Source: Zhenhengia yiwuensis
GTDB lineage: Bacteria > Bacillota > Clostridia > Lachnospirales > Cellulosilyticaceae
NCBI RefSeq assembly: GCF_014384995.1
Contig: NZ_JACRSY010000013.1
Location: 1 to 64,000 of the forward strand
Direction: 5' to 3'
Length of the DNA: 64,000 nucleotides
Shown: positions 9,345 through 17,462 of the stretch, one piece after another
Layout: each line of letters starts with the position of its first letter
Numbering within the stretch: the stretch's first letter is position 1
Notes under the pieces: generated by a model
Told to the model about the DNA's origin: nothing
Database searches by the model: none
Seen by the model: the letters and a program-made list of their open reading frames with translations, nothing else
Translations under genes and position numbers: made by a program

Positions 9345-10658
9345 ATGTTAAGAAGAAGTCAATGGTACATCAGACAATCTTTAAAAGTGGGGTTAATCGT
9401 AGCATCTTTAGGAATGGGGGGAATGACTTTTAATTTATATGCGAATGAACTCGATATAGCAGTATCACAGGATAGAGCAGATACAAAAGAGATAAACGTG
9501 CTTATGATACCAAAATCTTATCAAGAGGATACAAAAAGTTATAGCGTTCAAGTAACGGTTCCACAAATAAGTAGTGAAAAGTATAGTATGTATGCTAAAA
9601 CGATAGAGGATAGAATAAACAAAGAGATGCAAGATGCTTTGGAATTAGCTAAACATAGAGGTAAGGAATATTATAAAGCTTATTTAGCAACAGGAGGTAA
9701 GGAGTCTGATTACAGACCTGTTGACATAAAAGTGGATTATGATGTGAAGTATAATACAGATGGAATCGTATCCCTAGGCATTTATAAGACAGAAAGTATA
9801 GGTTCTGCATATGATACAGCTTATTTTTACAATTTTGATTTAGAAAGTCAAAAAGAAATAACTTTAAAGGATTTTTATGGTGAAGATTACAAAAGGATTA
9901 TTGATGAACAAATCATGAATCAAATAAAAGAGCGTATAGCTCAGGAAGATGCCGTTTATTTTGAAGGGTTTGAAGGGATTAAAGAAGATCAGGTCTTTTA
10001 TATTAATGAAAAAGGAAATCCTGTAATTGTTTTTGATAAGCATGAAATTGCCCCAGAATTTATGGGGATGCAATCTTTTGAAATAGTAAATCCAGCCAAG
10101 TTACTTCAGCTAGAACCTGAAGCACATTATGATGTAAAAAGATCTATATTACCTAATAATCCACGTGTAAGTTATCCTAAGGTAGAAGGGTATAAAGGTG
10201 AACTTTTACAAGATTATATCAATCAAAGCCTGTATCGTGTAGTTGAAAAGTATCAAAAGGATACTTATTCTAATCTAAGACTAGATTATGATGTAACACG
10301 TATGGATGATAGCATCCTCAGTGTACTTTATAGAGGAAGTGTAGATATAGAAGGATTAGGAACAAAAATGTTCGTAGATAGTATTAACATAGATCTTAGT
10401 AAGGATAAAACAGTGGATGAGATTAATGTTAAAAATTTCATTTTACCTACTCAAGAAGCACAAACTGCCTTTAATAAAATTTTAGAGGAGAAATTAAAAG
10501 AACAGGGGATAGAAGAGGTACAGGTAGAAGGCCTTAGTGTATACTTTAAAGATAACAGAGCAGTATTTTATTACATGATTCCAGACGATAGTGTGCAAAA
10601 AGTTGTAGAAGTAGTGATACCTTTAGTTGAATTAGAAGGAATCAAGGCTAACTTTTAG
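9345..10658 (+). CDS. Secreted DUF4163/DUF3298-type protein
   Basis: The 437-residue protein has an N-terminal signal or anchor segment (basic MLRRSQWYIRQSLK, then a hydrophobic stretch to about residue 32). A DUF4163-like part (about 45-155) and a DUF3298-like part (about 160-245, with DLESQKEITLKDFYG and EGFEGIKEDQVFYINEKG) follow, as in RsiV and PdaC. The remaining half (about 250-437) looks like a second, diverged copy of the same module. Such domains face the cell wall in anti-sigma factors and peptidoglycan deacetylases, but neither catalytic domain is present here. AAGGAG lies 9 nt upstream. The gene appears to be a single transcription unit. Confidence 0.7.
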   Translation: MLRRSQWYIRQSLKVGLIVASLGMGGMTFNLYANELDIAVSQDRADTKEINVLMIPKSYQEDTKSYSVQVTVPQISSEKYSMYAKTIEDRINKEMQDALELAKHRGKEYYKAYLATGGKESDYRPVDIKVDYDVKYNTDGIVSLGIYKTESIGSAYDTAYFYNFDLESQKEITLKDFYGEDYKRIIDEQIMNQIKERIAQEDAVYFEGFEGIKEDQVFYINEKGNPVIVFDKHEIAPEFMGMQSFEIVNPAKLLQLEPEAHYDVKRSILPNNPRVSYPKVEGYKGELLQDYINQSLYRVVEKYQKDTYSNLRLDYDVTRMDDSILSVLYRGSVDIEGLGTKMFVDSINIDLSKDKTVDEINVKNFILPTQEAQTAFNKILEEKLKEQGIEEVQVEGLSVYFKDNRAVFYYMIPDDSVQKVVEVVIPLVELEGIKANF

Positions 10659-10686
10659 GAGTACTTTAGTCTATATAAGATTGAAA

Positions 10687-10728
10687 TTAATCCCCTTGCA
10701 GAAAGATAAGCTGTAAGGGGATTAATTT
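10687..10728 (+). terminator. Terminator of the DUF3298 gene
   Basis: A 15-bp stem (10687-10701 with 10711-10725, one G-T pair) has a 9-nt loop and is followed by a short T run. It sits directly before the pseudogene copy. Confidence 0.75.
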
Positions 10729-11081
10729 CAAGAGTGATAGGGTCTCCTATTGGAAAATTGGAGTAGAGGATACCTTTGAAGTCGAACTTGATAAATTTAA
10801 ACCTACATGATTAAAAGACTATATTGCATATATGCATATTTAAAGATGCAGATCAAAAAGGAAATGTAGCACTGGAGGGATATGGTATAGGTAATGTAAA
10901 AGACATTTTAGATAACCTTAAACATAGAGAATATGAGGGTTTCTTATCATTAGAGCCTCACCTTGGTCAATTCCAAGCTTTAGAGAACTTCGAGTTAGAT
11001 GATCGTTATCAAAAATTACCGCTAAGTGGCGCGAAGACGTTTGCCGTAGCAGCTACTGCATTAAATGAATTTATGAAATAA
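10727..11081 (+). pseudogene. Decayed partial duplicate of the TIM-barrel isomerase gene at 8155-8994
   Basis: From about 10727 the sequence matches the parent gene from about 8338 onward (GGTCTCCTATTGG, then the GAACTTGATAAATTTAAAC segment). An internal deletion joins the equivalents of parent positions 8425 and 8724, removing roughly 300 bases. An extra base near 10840 shifts the frame, and in-frame stops occur early. The last 80 or so codons remain open (10824-11081) and very similar to the parent, and similarity extends past the stop codon (AAATTCATTTATA). The N-terminal third of the barrel is absent, so no working enzyme is expected. Confidence 0.88.
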
Positions 11082-11138
11082 ATTCATTTATACGTTATAA
11101 TAGAACTAGAAGTATACTACAGGAAGGAGGGGTCGAAT

Positions 11139-11612
11139 ATGAAAATGCTTTTTAAACAACGTTTTTTCTCATGGTTTGATAGTTATGATATTTATGGGGA
11201 AGATGGAAGTGTCTTATATACAGTTAAAGGAAAGATGGCATGGGGACATTGTCTAGAAGTCTATAATGCCAAAGAAGAACATATTGCCACCTTGAAGGAA
11301 GAGGTATTTACTTGGATGCCAAGATTTCGTATATACTTAGGAGATCATTATGTAGGAGATATCAAAAAGGAGTTTACCTTTTTTAAACCTTCTTTTTCCT
11401 TAGATTATAAGGGATGGGAAGTAACAGGTGATTTTTTTGATTGGGATTATGAAATAACAGAGAGTGGCTCTGCTATCGCATGGGTTTCAAAACAGCTTTT
11501 CAATTTTACCGATACCTATACCATTGAAGTGGCTCAGCCTGAAAATGCCTTAATGTGTCTTATGATTGTACTTGCTATTGATGCTGCTAAATGTTCAGGA
11601 AATAATGCCTAA
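11139..11612 (+). CDS. LURP-one-related / YxjI-like protein
   Basis: The 157-residue protein has the pattern of the LURP1/Tubby-like fold: a strand-rich chain with FDSYDIYGEDGSVLYTVKGK, ARF-like RFRIYLGDHYVGDIKKEF, and a C-terminal hydrophobic helix (ENALMCLMIVLAIDAA) that forms the barrel's central helix. The molecular function of this family in bacteria is unknown, though phospholipid-scramblase relatives suggest membrane contact. AAGGAGG lies upstream. It appears to be transcribed alone. Confidence 0.75.
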   Translation: MKMLFKQRFFSWFDSYDIYGEDGSVLYTVKGKMAWGHCLEVYNAKEEHIATLKEEVFTWMPRFRIYLGDHYVGDIKKEFTFFKPSFSLDYKGWEVTGDFFDWDYEITESGSAIAWVSKQLFNFTDTYTIEVAQPENALMCLMIVLAIDAAKCSGNNA

Positions 11613-11666
11613 AGCGTATAAGTTTCCTTTCATTTAAAGTATTTTATTCATTTCATAATAGAGAAT

Positions 11667-11706
11667 AAACAGCTTAAAGTAGGATTGCTTTAAGCTGTTT
11701 TATTTT
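11667..11706 (+). terminator. Terminator after the LURP-one-like gene
   Basis: AAACAGCTTAAAG pairs with CTTTAAGCTGTTT across an 8-nt loop, followed by TATTTT. Confidence 0.8.
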
Positions 11707-11893
11707 GACAGAGATAGCATAAGTGTATAAACTTATTTAACGTATAGAATAAATAAAGCCACGAGGAGTTAAGTGAGACGAATTGTCATAATCTAAGCTT
11801 ACTGGTATGATAAGAATAAGAGATTTAATGGATAGACCTAAGAAAGTTAGGATTTAATCATAGACAACAATAGTGAAGGATTTGAAATAACGT

Positions 11894-14536
11894 ATGAAAA
11901 AATTAGTCATTGGAATATTAGCACACGTAGACTCGGGTAAGACTACCTTATCCGAGAGTATGCTTTATTTGAGCGGTAAAATTCGAAAGTTAGGTAGGGT
12001 AGACAATAAGGATGCTTATCTAGATACTTATGAGTTAGAAAGGGCAAGGGGGATTACCATCTTTTCTAAACAGGCTATGCTAACGGTAGAGGATACTCAG
12101 ATAACCTTGTTAGATACCCCTGGACATGTAGATTTTTCGGCTGAAATGGAGAGAACACTTCAAGTATTAGATTATGCCATTTTGGTTATTAGTGGTGCAG
12201 ATGGTGTGCAAGGGCATACACAGACACTATGGCGATTACTAGCTCTATATCAAATACCTGTTTTTCTATTTGTTAACAAGATGGATCAACCAGGAACGGA
12301 TAAGGAAAAATTACTAGAAGAATTAAAAAAACGTTTAAATGATGGTTGTATTGAATTTGGACAAGAGGAGAGCGAGGACTTTTATGACCAGCTGGCCATG
12401 TGTGATGAAGAGCTTATGGAAAGCTATCTAGAAACGGGAGAGATTCATACTGTGCAAATTGCAAAAGGGATTAAAGAGCGTAAAGTATTCCCATGTTTCT
12501 TTGGTTCAGCATTAAAATTAGAGGGTATAGAAGCGTTCATGCAAGGCATTGTAAAGTATGCGCAGATACCTTCTTATGATGAGGCATTTGGTGCAAAGGT
12601 ATTTAAGATCGTAAGAGATGAGCAAGGCAATCGCCTAACTTATATGAAGATTACAGGTGGAAGTCTTAAAGTTAAAGAGGCTTTAGTTAATCGGGATTGG
12701 GAAGAGAAAGTAAATCAGATTCGTATCTATTCAGGGCAAAAATTTGAAGCAGTGAATGAGGTAGAGGCAGGGGCTATATGCGCCGTAACAGGACTTAGTC
12801 AAACTAGGCCAGGAGAAGGCTTAGGGATAGAAGAAGCTTCAAGTACACCCCTCCTAGAACCTGTACTTTCTTATCAAATTTTACTGCCGGAAGGCTGTGA
12901 CCCAAGAGTTATGCTCCCTAAATTACGTCAGCTTGAAGAAGAATCACCAGAACTTCATATTGTATGGAATGAGGAGCTTCAGGAAATTCAGGCACAGATT
13001 ATGGGGGAAGTTCAAATTGAAATTTTACAGAGTCTTATAGAGGAGCGCTTTGGCGTGCGTGTAGCCTTTGACTCAGGAAGAATTCTGTATAGAGAAACCA
13101 TTGCAAATGTAGTAGAAGGCGTGGGCCACTTTGAACCTTTAAGACATTATGCAGAGGTGCATTTATTATTAGAACCTGGAGAGAGAGGAAGCGGCGTGCA
13201 GTTTGCATCAAGCTGTAGTGAAGACGAATTAGAAAGAAACTGGCAAAGACTTGTGCTATCCCATTTAGAGGAGAAAGACCATAAGGGTGTCCTTACAGGA
13301 TCTGTCATTACAGATATGAAGATCACTTTAGTAGCAGGACGCGCACATAAAAAGCACACAGAAGGCGGTGACTTTAGAGAGGCGACTTACCGTGCAGTGA
13401 GACAGGGACTAAAGCAGGCAAAATCTGTATTGTTAGAGCCTTATTATGCTTTCCAATTAGAGCTCCCTGAAAAAATGGTAGGGCGTGCTATGACAGATAT
13501 TGAGAAAATGCAAGGAACATGTGAAATCTCTCAGACAGATGGTGAAACGGCAGTTCTTGTAGGCAGTGCACCTGTTGTAACCATGAGAAACTATCAAAAA
13601 GAGGTTATTGCTTATACTAAGGGACACGGCAGGCTATTTTGTAGTTTAAAGGGGTATGAACCTTGTCATAATGCAGATGAAGTTATAGAGCGTATAGGCT
13701 ATGATTCTGAAAGAGACATAGAAAATCCAACAGGCTCTGTATTTTGTGCGCATGGGGCTGGCTTCTTAGTTACATGGGATGAAGTAAAAGATTATATGCA
13801 TATTGAGAGTTACTTGAAAGATGAAAAAGAAGCCTTACAGCAAGTAGAGAAGAACCAAGAGACATTTGTAGAAGAAGAGTGGATTGGTTTAGAAGAGATT
13901 GACCAAATACTCAATAAAACTTTTTATGCTAACCAAGGAGAAAAATCAGTTTGGAAAAAACGTAAGGCAGGACGCCAGGCTTATTTTGAACCTGTTACTT
14001 ATACAAGTAGACCGAGAGGTTCCAAAGAAGAGTATCTTCTTGTAGATGGGTATAATATTATCTTTGCATGGCCTGAGCTTAGAGATCTGGCACAGGATAA
14101 TATGGATGGTGCTAGAATTCAATTACTCGAGTGCCTTACCAATTACCAAGGAATAAAAAAGTGTCAAATCATTGTTGTATTTGATGCCTATCGTGTGCAA
14201 GGTAACCGTGCCGAAATCCTGGATTATCAAAACATTCATATGGTCTATACCAAAGAAGCACAAACGGCAGACCATTATATTGAAAAATTTGTACATGATC
14301 ATCAGGCTAAGTATGATGTAACAGTAGCAACATCAGATGGATTGGAGCAAATTATCATCAGAGGAGCGGGATGTGCGTTGCTATCCGCTCGAGAGTTAAA
14401 GGAAGAAATTGAAAGAGCTAATGAAAGAGTAATGCAGGCCTATCAAGATAAACAAGTGGTAGAGCGTAATTATTTAGCAGATGCCTTATCACCAGAACTT
14501 AAACAGCAGATGGAAAACTTAGTTCAAGAAGATTAA
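11894..14536 (+). CDS. Tet(M)-like ribosomal GTPase fused to a C-terminal YacP/Rae1-type NYN nuclease domain
   Basis: Residues 1-690 form an EF-G/Tet(M)-like translation factor. The G motifs are AHVDSGKTT (10-18), ERARGIT (49-55), DTPGH (74-78) and NKMD (128-131). Domain IV follows with HTEGGDFREATYRAVRQGL, where classical Tet(M) has a different tip loop. After a charged linker (about 640-710), residues about 714-860 form an NYN/PIN-like domain with acidic residues Asp718 (VDGYN), Asp764 (VFDAY), Asp793 (TADHY) and Asp815 (TSDG), as in YacP/Rae1, a ribosome A-site mRNA endonuclease. The likely target is the ribosome. The ribosome binding site is weak (GAAGGA, 13 nt away), with a leader of about 190 nt after the previous terminator. 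Whether it gives tetracycline protection is unknown. Confidence 0.9.
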   Translation: MKKLVIGILAHVDSGKTTLSESMLYLSGKIRKLGRVDNKDAYLDTYELERARGITIFSKQAMLTVEDTQITLLDTPGHVDFSAEMERTLQVLDYAILVISGADGVQGHTQTLWRLLALYQIPVFLFVNKMDQPGTDKEKLLEELKKRLNDGCIEFGQEESEDFYDQLAMCDEELMESYLETGEIHTVQIAKGIKERKVFPCFFGSALKLEGIEAFMQGIVKYAQIPSYDEAFGAKVFKIVRDEQGNRLTYMKITGGSLKVKEALVNRDWEEKVNQIRIYSGQKFEAVNEVEAGAICAVTGLSQTRPGEGLGIEEASSTPLLEPVLSYQILLPEGCDPRVMLPKLRQLEEESPELHIVWNEELQEIQAQIMGEVQIEILQSLIEERFGVRVAFDSGRILYRETIANVVEGVGHFEPLRHYAEVHLLLEPGERGSGVQFASSCSEDELERNWQRLVLSHLEEKDHKGVLTGSVITDMKITLVAGRAHKKHTEGGDFREATYRAVRQGLKQAKSVLLEPYYAFQLELPEKMVGRAMTDIEKMQGTCEISQTDGETAVLVGSAPVVTMRNYQKEVIAYTKGHGRLFCSLKGYEPCHNADEVIERIGYDSERDIENPTGSVFCAHGAGFLVTWDEVKDYMHIESYLKDEKEALQQVEKNQETFVEEEWIGLEEIDQILNKTFYANQGEKSVWKKRKAGRQAYFEPVTYTSRPRGSKEEYLLVDGYNIIFAWPELRDLAQDNMDGARIQLLECLTNYQGIKKCQIIVVFDAYRVQGNRAEILDYQNIHMVYTKEAQTADHYIEKFVHDHQAKYDVTVATSDGLEQIIIRGAGCALLSARELKEEIERANERVMQAYQDKQVVERNYLADALSPELKQQMENLVQED

Positions 14537-14578
14537 AAGGGCTATGCCTCGTATAAATGACGAGGCATAGCCTTTAAG
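14536..14578 (+). terminator. Terminator of the GTPase-NYN gene
   Basis: AAAGGGCTATGCCTCG pairs with CGAGGCATAGCCTTT around a 9-nt loop. The T-run is short. Confidence 0.8.
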
Positions 14579-14791
14579 TTTAAGGAAACGGATATTCAAA
14601 TTTTATTTTTATTGTAGATAAATGTCAGTTCATGTAGTTTAGAGGTTGATAAAGTACGCGTGATAAGATACCATAAAGGTATAGAGAAGATGACTAAAAA
14701 TTTACTTGTAGGAGCTAGCTATAGGGGATAAAAGTGATGCATACACCATACATGTATCCTATGTCAGCTAGATTAGCATAGGAGGGTTGAG

Positions 14792-15775
14792 ATGAATAAA
14801 AAAGCTAAAAAAAGATACCGTAAGAAGATAAGAAAGTATATAGTAGGAACCAGTTTAGTTATACTAAGCACTGGAATGATTGTAACAATTTATAGTAGTA
14901 CATTAGAAGATAAGCCTTTTAATGAATATAAAAATGAAACTGAAATGCTAGATAATGATAAGAATAAAGATGAGCCCATAAATGAAAAGCAAGAGGAAGG
15001 CATAAGCGAGGAGGCGTATAGCGATGAAAATACAAATGAAAATGCAGATGAGACTGCGGATGTAGAGCCCACTTTATACTATTATGAAGCGGATAAAGAA
15101 GAACGCTATTTAGCCTATGCCGAGCGTTATCCAAAGCTTCCATATGAGGAGGTAGTGTGGCAAGTAAATGCAGGTGTTGATCAGCCTCATTATACAGGAG
15201 TAACAGAAATTACGGATACAGAAGAAGAGATTATTCTCGTTAATAAATATCATAAGTTGCCTCTTGATTTTGAGCCAAAAGAGTTAGTGCCATTAAGTTC
15301 CGGGCCACTTGTAACCCCGGCTACTAAAGAGGCCTATGAACAGATGGTACGTGATGCAAAAGCTGAGGGATATTCTATAAGAGGAGTATCGGCATATCGC
15401 AGTATAGCTTACCAGATCGATGTGTATAATCGTTATCTTAGACAAGATCCTGAAGAGGTTGTAGATACTTATAGTGCCAGACCAGGATTTAGTGAACATC
15501 ATACAGGTAGGACCATTGATTTAGATAATATCTACCGTACAATGGATGAATTTGAACATACTAAAGAAGCAAAATGGGTAGCTGAAAATGCTTATAAATA
15601 TGGTTTTATTGTACGTTATCCTAAAGATCATGAAGATATAACAGGGTATATATATGAACCATGGCATATTACATATGTTGGAATCCCAATAGCTACTGAG
15701 ATGAAAGAACAAGGAATAGAGACATTAGAAGAATACTGGGTAAAATATGTAGATCATAAAAAAGCTGAGTTCTAA
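14792..15775 (+). CDS. D-alanyl-D-alanine carboxypeptidase, VanY/LdcB (M15B) family
   Basis: An N-terminal membrane anchor (about 17-36) is followed by an acidic low-complexity linker (about 40-95). The M15B peptidase domain (about 150-320) contains SEHHTGRTID (234-243), giving zinc ligands His236 and Asp243, and EPWH (289-292), giving His292. It trims D-Ala from peptidoglycan stem peptides at the outer membrane face. AGGAGG lies upstream. No vancomycin-resistance genes are nearby, so I read it as cell-wall maintenance, not as resistance. Confidence 0.92.
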   Translation: MNKKAKKRYRKKIRKYIVGTSLVILSTGMIVTIYSSTLEDKPFNEYKNETEMLDNDKNKDEPINEKQEEGISEEAYSDENTNENADETADVEPTLYYYEADKEERYLAYAERYPKLPYEEVVWQVNAGVDQPHYTGVTEITDTEEEIILVNKYHKLPLDFEPKELVPLSSGPLVTPATKEAYEQMVRDAKAEGYSIRGVSAYRSIAYQIDVYNRYLRQDPEEVVDTYSARPGFSEHHTGRTIDLDNIYRTMDEFEHTKEAKWVAENAYKYGFIVRYPKDHEDITGYIYEPWHITYVGIPIATEMKEQGIETLEEYWVKYVDHKKAEF

Positions 15776-15793
15776 AGAACTCAGCCTTTTTTT
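15764..15793. terminator. Bidirectional terminator overlapping the VanY stop codon
   Basis: GCTGAGTTC/GAACTCAGC around TAAA, followed by CTTTTTTTAT on the plus strand and flanked by A-runs that give a T-run on the minus strand. It separates the convergent VanY and DtxR genes. Confidence 0.88.
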
Positions 15794-16152
15794 ATAGCAA
15801 TTAATTTTTTAATAGCTTCAAAACTTTCCTTACTTATAACATGTTCAATTTTACATGCATCTTCTAGTGCGATTTCTTCACTTACACCAAGCTGTTTTAG
15901 CCAAGAGGATAAAATCTTATGTCTTTCATAAATCATTTCAGCCACTTCTTTGCCTGTATCGGTTAAGTAGATAAATCCGGCTTCAGTGACCGTAATATAA
16001 TGATTTTCACGTAGATTTTTCATAGCCGTACTAACGCTTGATTTTTTGAAGTTTAATTCATTTGCGATGTCAACGGAACGTACAACAGGAAGCTTTTGAC
16101 TTAATATGAGAATGGTTTCTAAATAGTTTTCAGCTGATTCATTTAGACTCAT
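15781..16152 (-). CDS. DtxR/MntR-family metal-dependent repressor
   Basis: The 123-residue protein consists of the N-terminal winged helix (about 1-65, with VRSVDIANELNFKKSSVSTA as the HTH) and the metal-binding dimer domain (about 66-123). It lacks the SH3-like third domain, as MntR does. The motif EDACKIEHVIS has Cys-x-x-Glu-His as in iron-sensing DtxR (where MntR has Glu in place of Cys), so iron is the more likely co-repressor. AAAGGAG precedes the start. It is close to the siderophore operon, whose promoter has a TTAG-type dyad (17402-17417), a plausible target. Confidence 0.88.
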   Translation of the reverse strand: MSLNESAENYLETILILSQKLPVVRSVDIANELNFKKSSVSTAMKNLRENHYITVTEAGFIYLTDTGKEVAEMIYERHKILSSWLKQLGVSEEIALEDACKIEHVISKESFEAIKKLIAIKKG

Positions 16153-16222
16153 AATGACTCCTTTTGTTGTCTAGAAAATAGAAATAGGTTACTCATTAAA
16201 ATAAAGTATAGCATGGTGCACA

Positions 16223-17242
16223 TTATTTTTCAAACGCTGAGGAGTGGCGATATTCAAGAGGCGTGCAGTGATATGTTTCACGAAATCTTTTAATAAAGTT
16301 ACTGGTATAAGGGTAACCAACTTTACGAGCAATTTCGGCTATACTTTCATCTGTTGTGCAAAGAAGATGAGCAGCAAGGGACATGCGCATAGAAGTTATA
16401 AACTGTCCAATAGGCAGATGATAATAGTATGAAAAGCCTGCCTTCAACTTTTGAGGATTTAAAAGCACTAATTCACTTAAGTGTTCAATAGTAGGCGGAG
16501 ATTGAAGGTTTTCTATAAGGATTGTATGGGCTTTTTGAATAGCACGAATATCCTGAGCATTGAAATGTAAATACTTATTTTTACCAACAGGTACTTTGCC
16601 GTAATAAAGTTGTTTGGTAAAGGCATGTTCAGGAGATGCTTGTAGGGTTTCCATAAGAATTCCTATACATTGAAGGAGATAGCTTTCTAAGAGAAGCGGA
16701 TTAAGGGTATTTTGTTTAGCAAGAGACTGCATCTTTTCTAAAAGGGTAACGATCTCTATAGGAAGATAACGATAGGTAAAATTGGGTGTAAAGTTTTCAA
16801 AGCTAAAATCCGCATTCAAGCTCTTTTTAATAATATCCTCAAAATACGTATCATGTATAGTGAATTCTGCACCATGAAAGTGCTGACCTTTCGTCCAAGT
16901 TTGTTTCCCTTTAAGGTTTTTTTCGATGACAAAAAAAGAAGAAGGTGTAAAGGAACCTGTAGGCTGATTTTCAAGTTTGAAATTGGTAGTACCTTCATAA
17001 ACTGTTCCAAAGCGGATTAAATGTTCTGGATTATCAAAAGCCAGCTTAAAAGAGTGAGGGACTGTATAATCTGCAATACCAAAAGAATAATAGCCAGGAC
17101 GTTCATAAAATAGAAAATATCCATTTTCAGGATGTTGTGGATTTTTATAAAGAATAGAATGGTTTTGCTTATGAGGAAGAAATGTTAAGGCTTGTAGGAC
17201 AGTTTCACGAAAGGATTTAGAAGATTTAACAAGTTTATACAT
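16223..17242 (-). CDS. AraC-family regulator next to the siderophore uptake operon
   Basis: This is a 339-residue protein starting MYKLVKSS at 17242, where GGAGG lies 7 nt upstream. A longer frame to 17296 lacks such a site. The N-terminal part is a large effector domain of the type seen in siderophore-responsive regulators (PchR/YbtA group). The C-terminal HTH pair (about 240-335) includes TIEHLSELVLLNPQKLKAGF and SIAEIARKVGYPYTSNFIKR. It is divergent from the substrate-binding protein gene, and I infer that it activates uptake when the siderophore is present. Confidence 0.87.
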   Translation of the reverse strand: MYKLVKSSKSFRETVLQALTFLPHKQNHSILYKNPQHPENGYFLFYERPGYYSFGIADYTVPHSFKLAFDNPEHLIRFGTVYEGTTNFKLENQPTGSFTPSSFFVIEKNLKGKQTWTKGQHFHGAEFTIHDTYFEDIIKKSLNADFSFENFTPNFTYRYLPIEIVTLLEKMQSLAKQNTLNPLLLESYLLQCIGILMETLQASPEHAFTKQLYYGKVPVGKNKYLHFNAQDIRAIQKAHTILIENLQSPPTIEHLSELVLLNPQKLKAGFSYYYHLPIGQFITSMRMSLAAHLLCTTDESIAEIARKVGYPYTSNFIKRFRETYHCTPLEYRHSSAFEK

Positions 17243-17362
17243 AGTATTTCCTCCATGATAAAAAATATAGAAAAAGTATACGAGATTGTTTCTCAAAAAG
17301 CAAGGCTGTCTAAAAGGAGATAATGCAATCGGATGATAAAATAATGAAAAGAGATGAAAAGC

Positions 17363-17391
17363 TTGTTTGAGTGGAGGGGGCTATGTATAAT
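17363..17391 (+). promoter_or_regulatory. Sigma-A-type promoter of the siderophore operon
   Basis: TTGTTT (17363-17368), a 17-nt spacer and a perfect TATAAT (17386-17391), about 70 nt before the lipoprotein gene. Start of transcription is expected near 17398, placing the dyad at 17402-17417 over the initial transcribed region. Confidence 0.7.
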
Positions 17392-17401
17392 CCAACTATC
17401 T

Positions 17402-17417
17402 GTTAGTTACAACTAAC
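17402..17417. promoter_or_regulatory. Perfect dyad operator candidate, DtxR-box-like
   Basis: GTTAGTT-AC-AACTAAC is a perfect 7-bp inverted repeat just downstream of the -10 box. The TTAG...CTAA outline resembles DtxR/IdeR iron boxes, and a DtxR-family gene with the iron-type Cys ligand lies 1.2 kb away. Binding is inferred. Confidence 0.6.
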
Positions 17418-17462
17418 CAAAATGAGTCGAAGAGAACGATGTAGACGAAAAGGAGATATAAG

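Noticed and set aside
11894..14536. Calling the gene a tetracycline-resistance determinant
   Set aside because: The domain-IV tip differs from Tet(M) and the C-terminal nuclease is extra. Resistance cannot be claimed from sequence.
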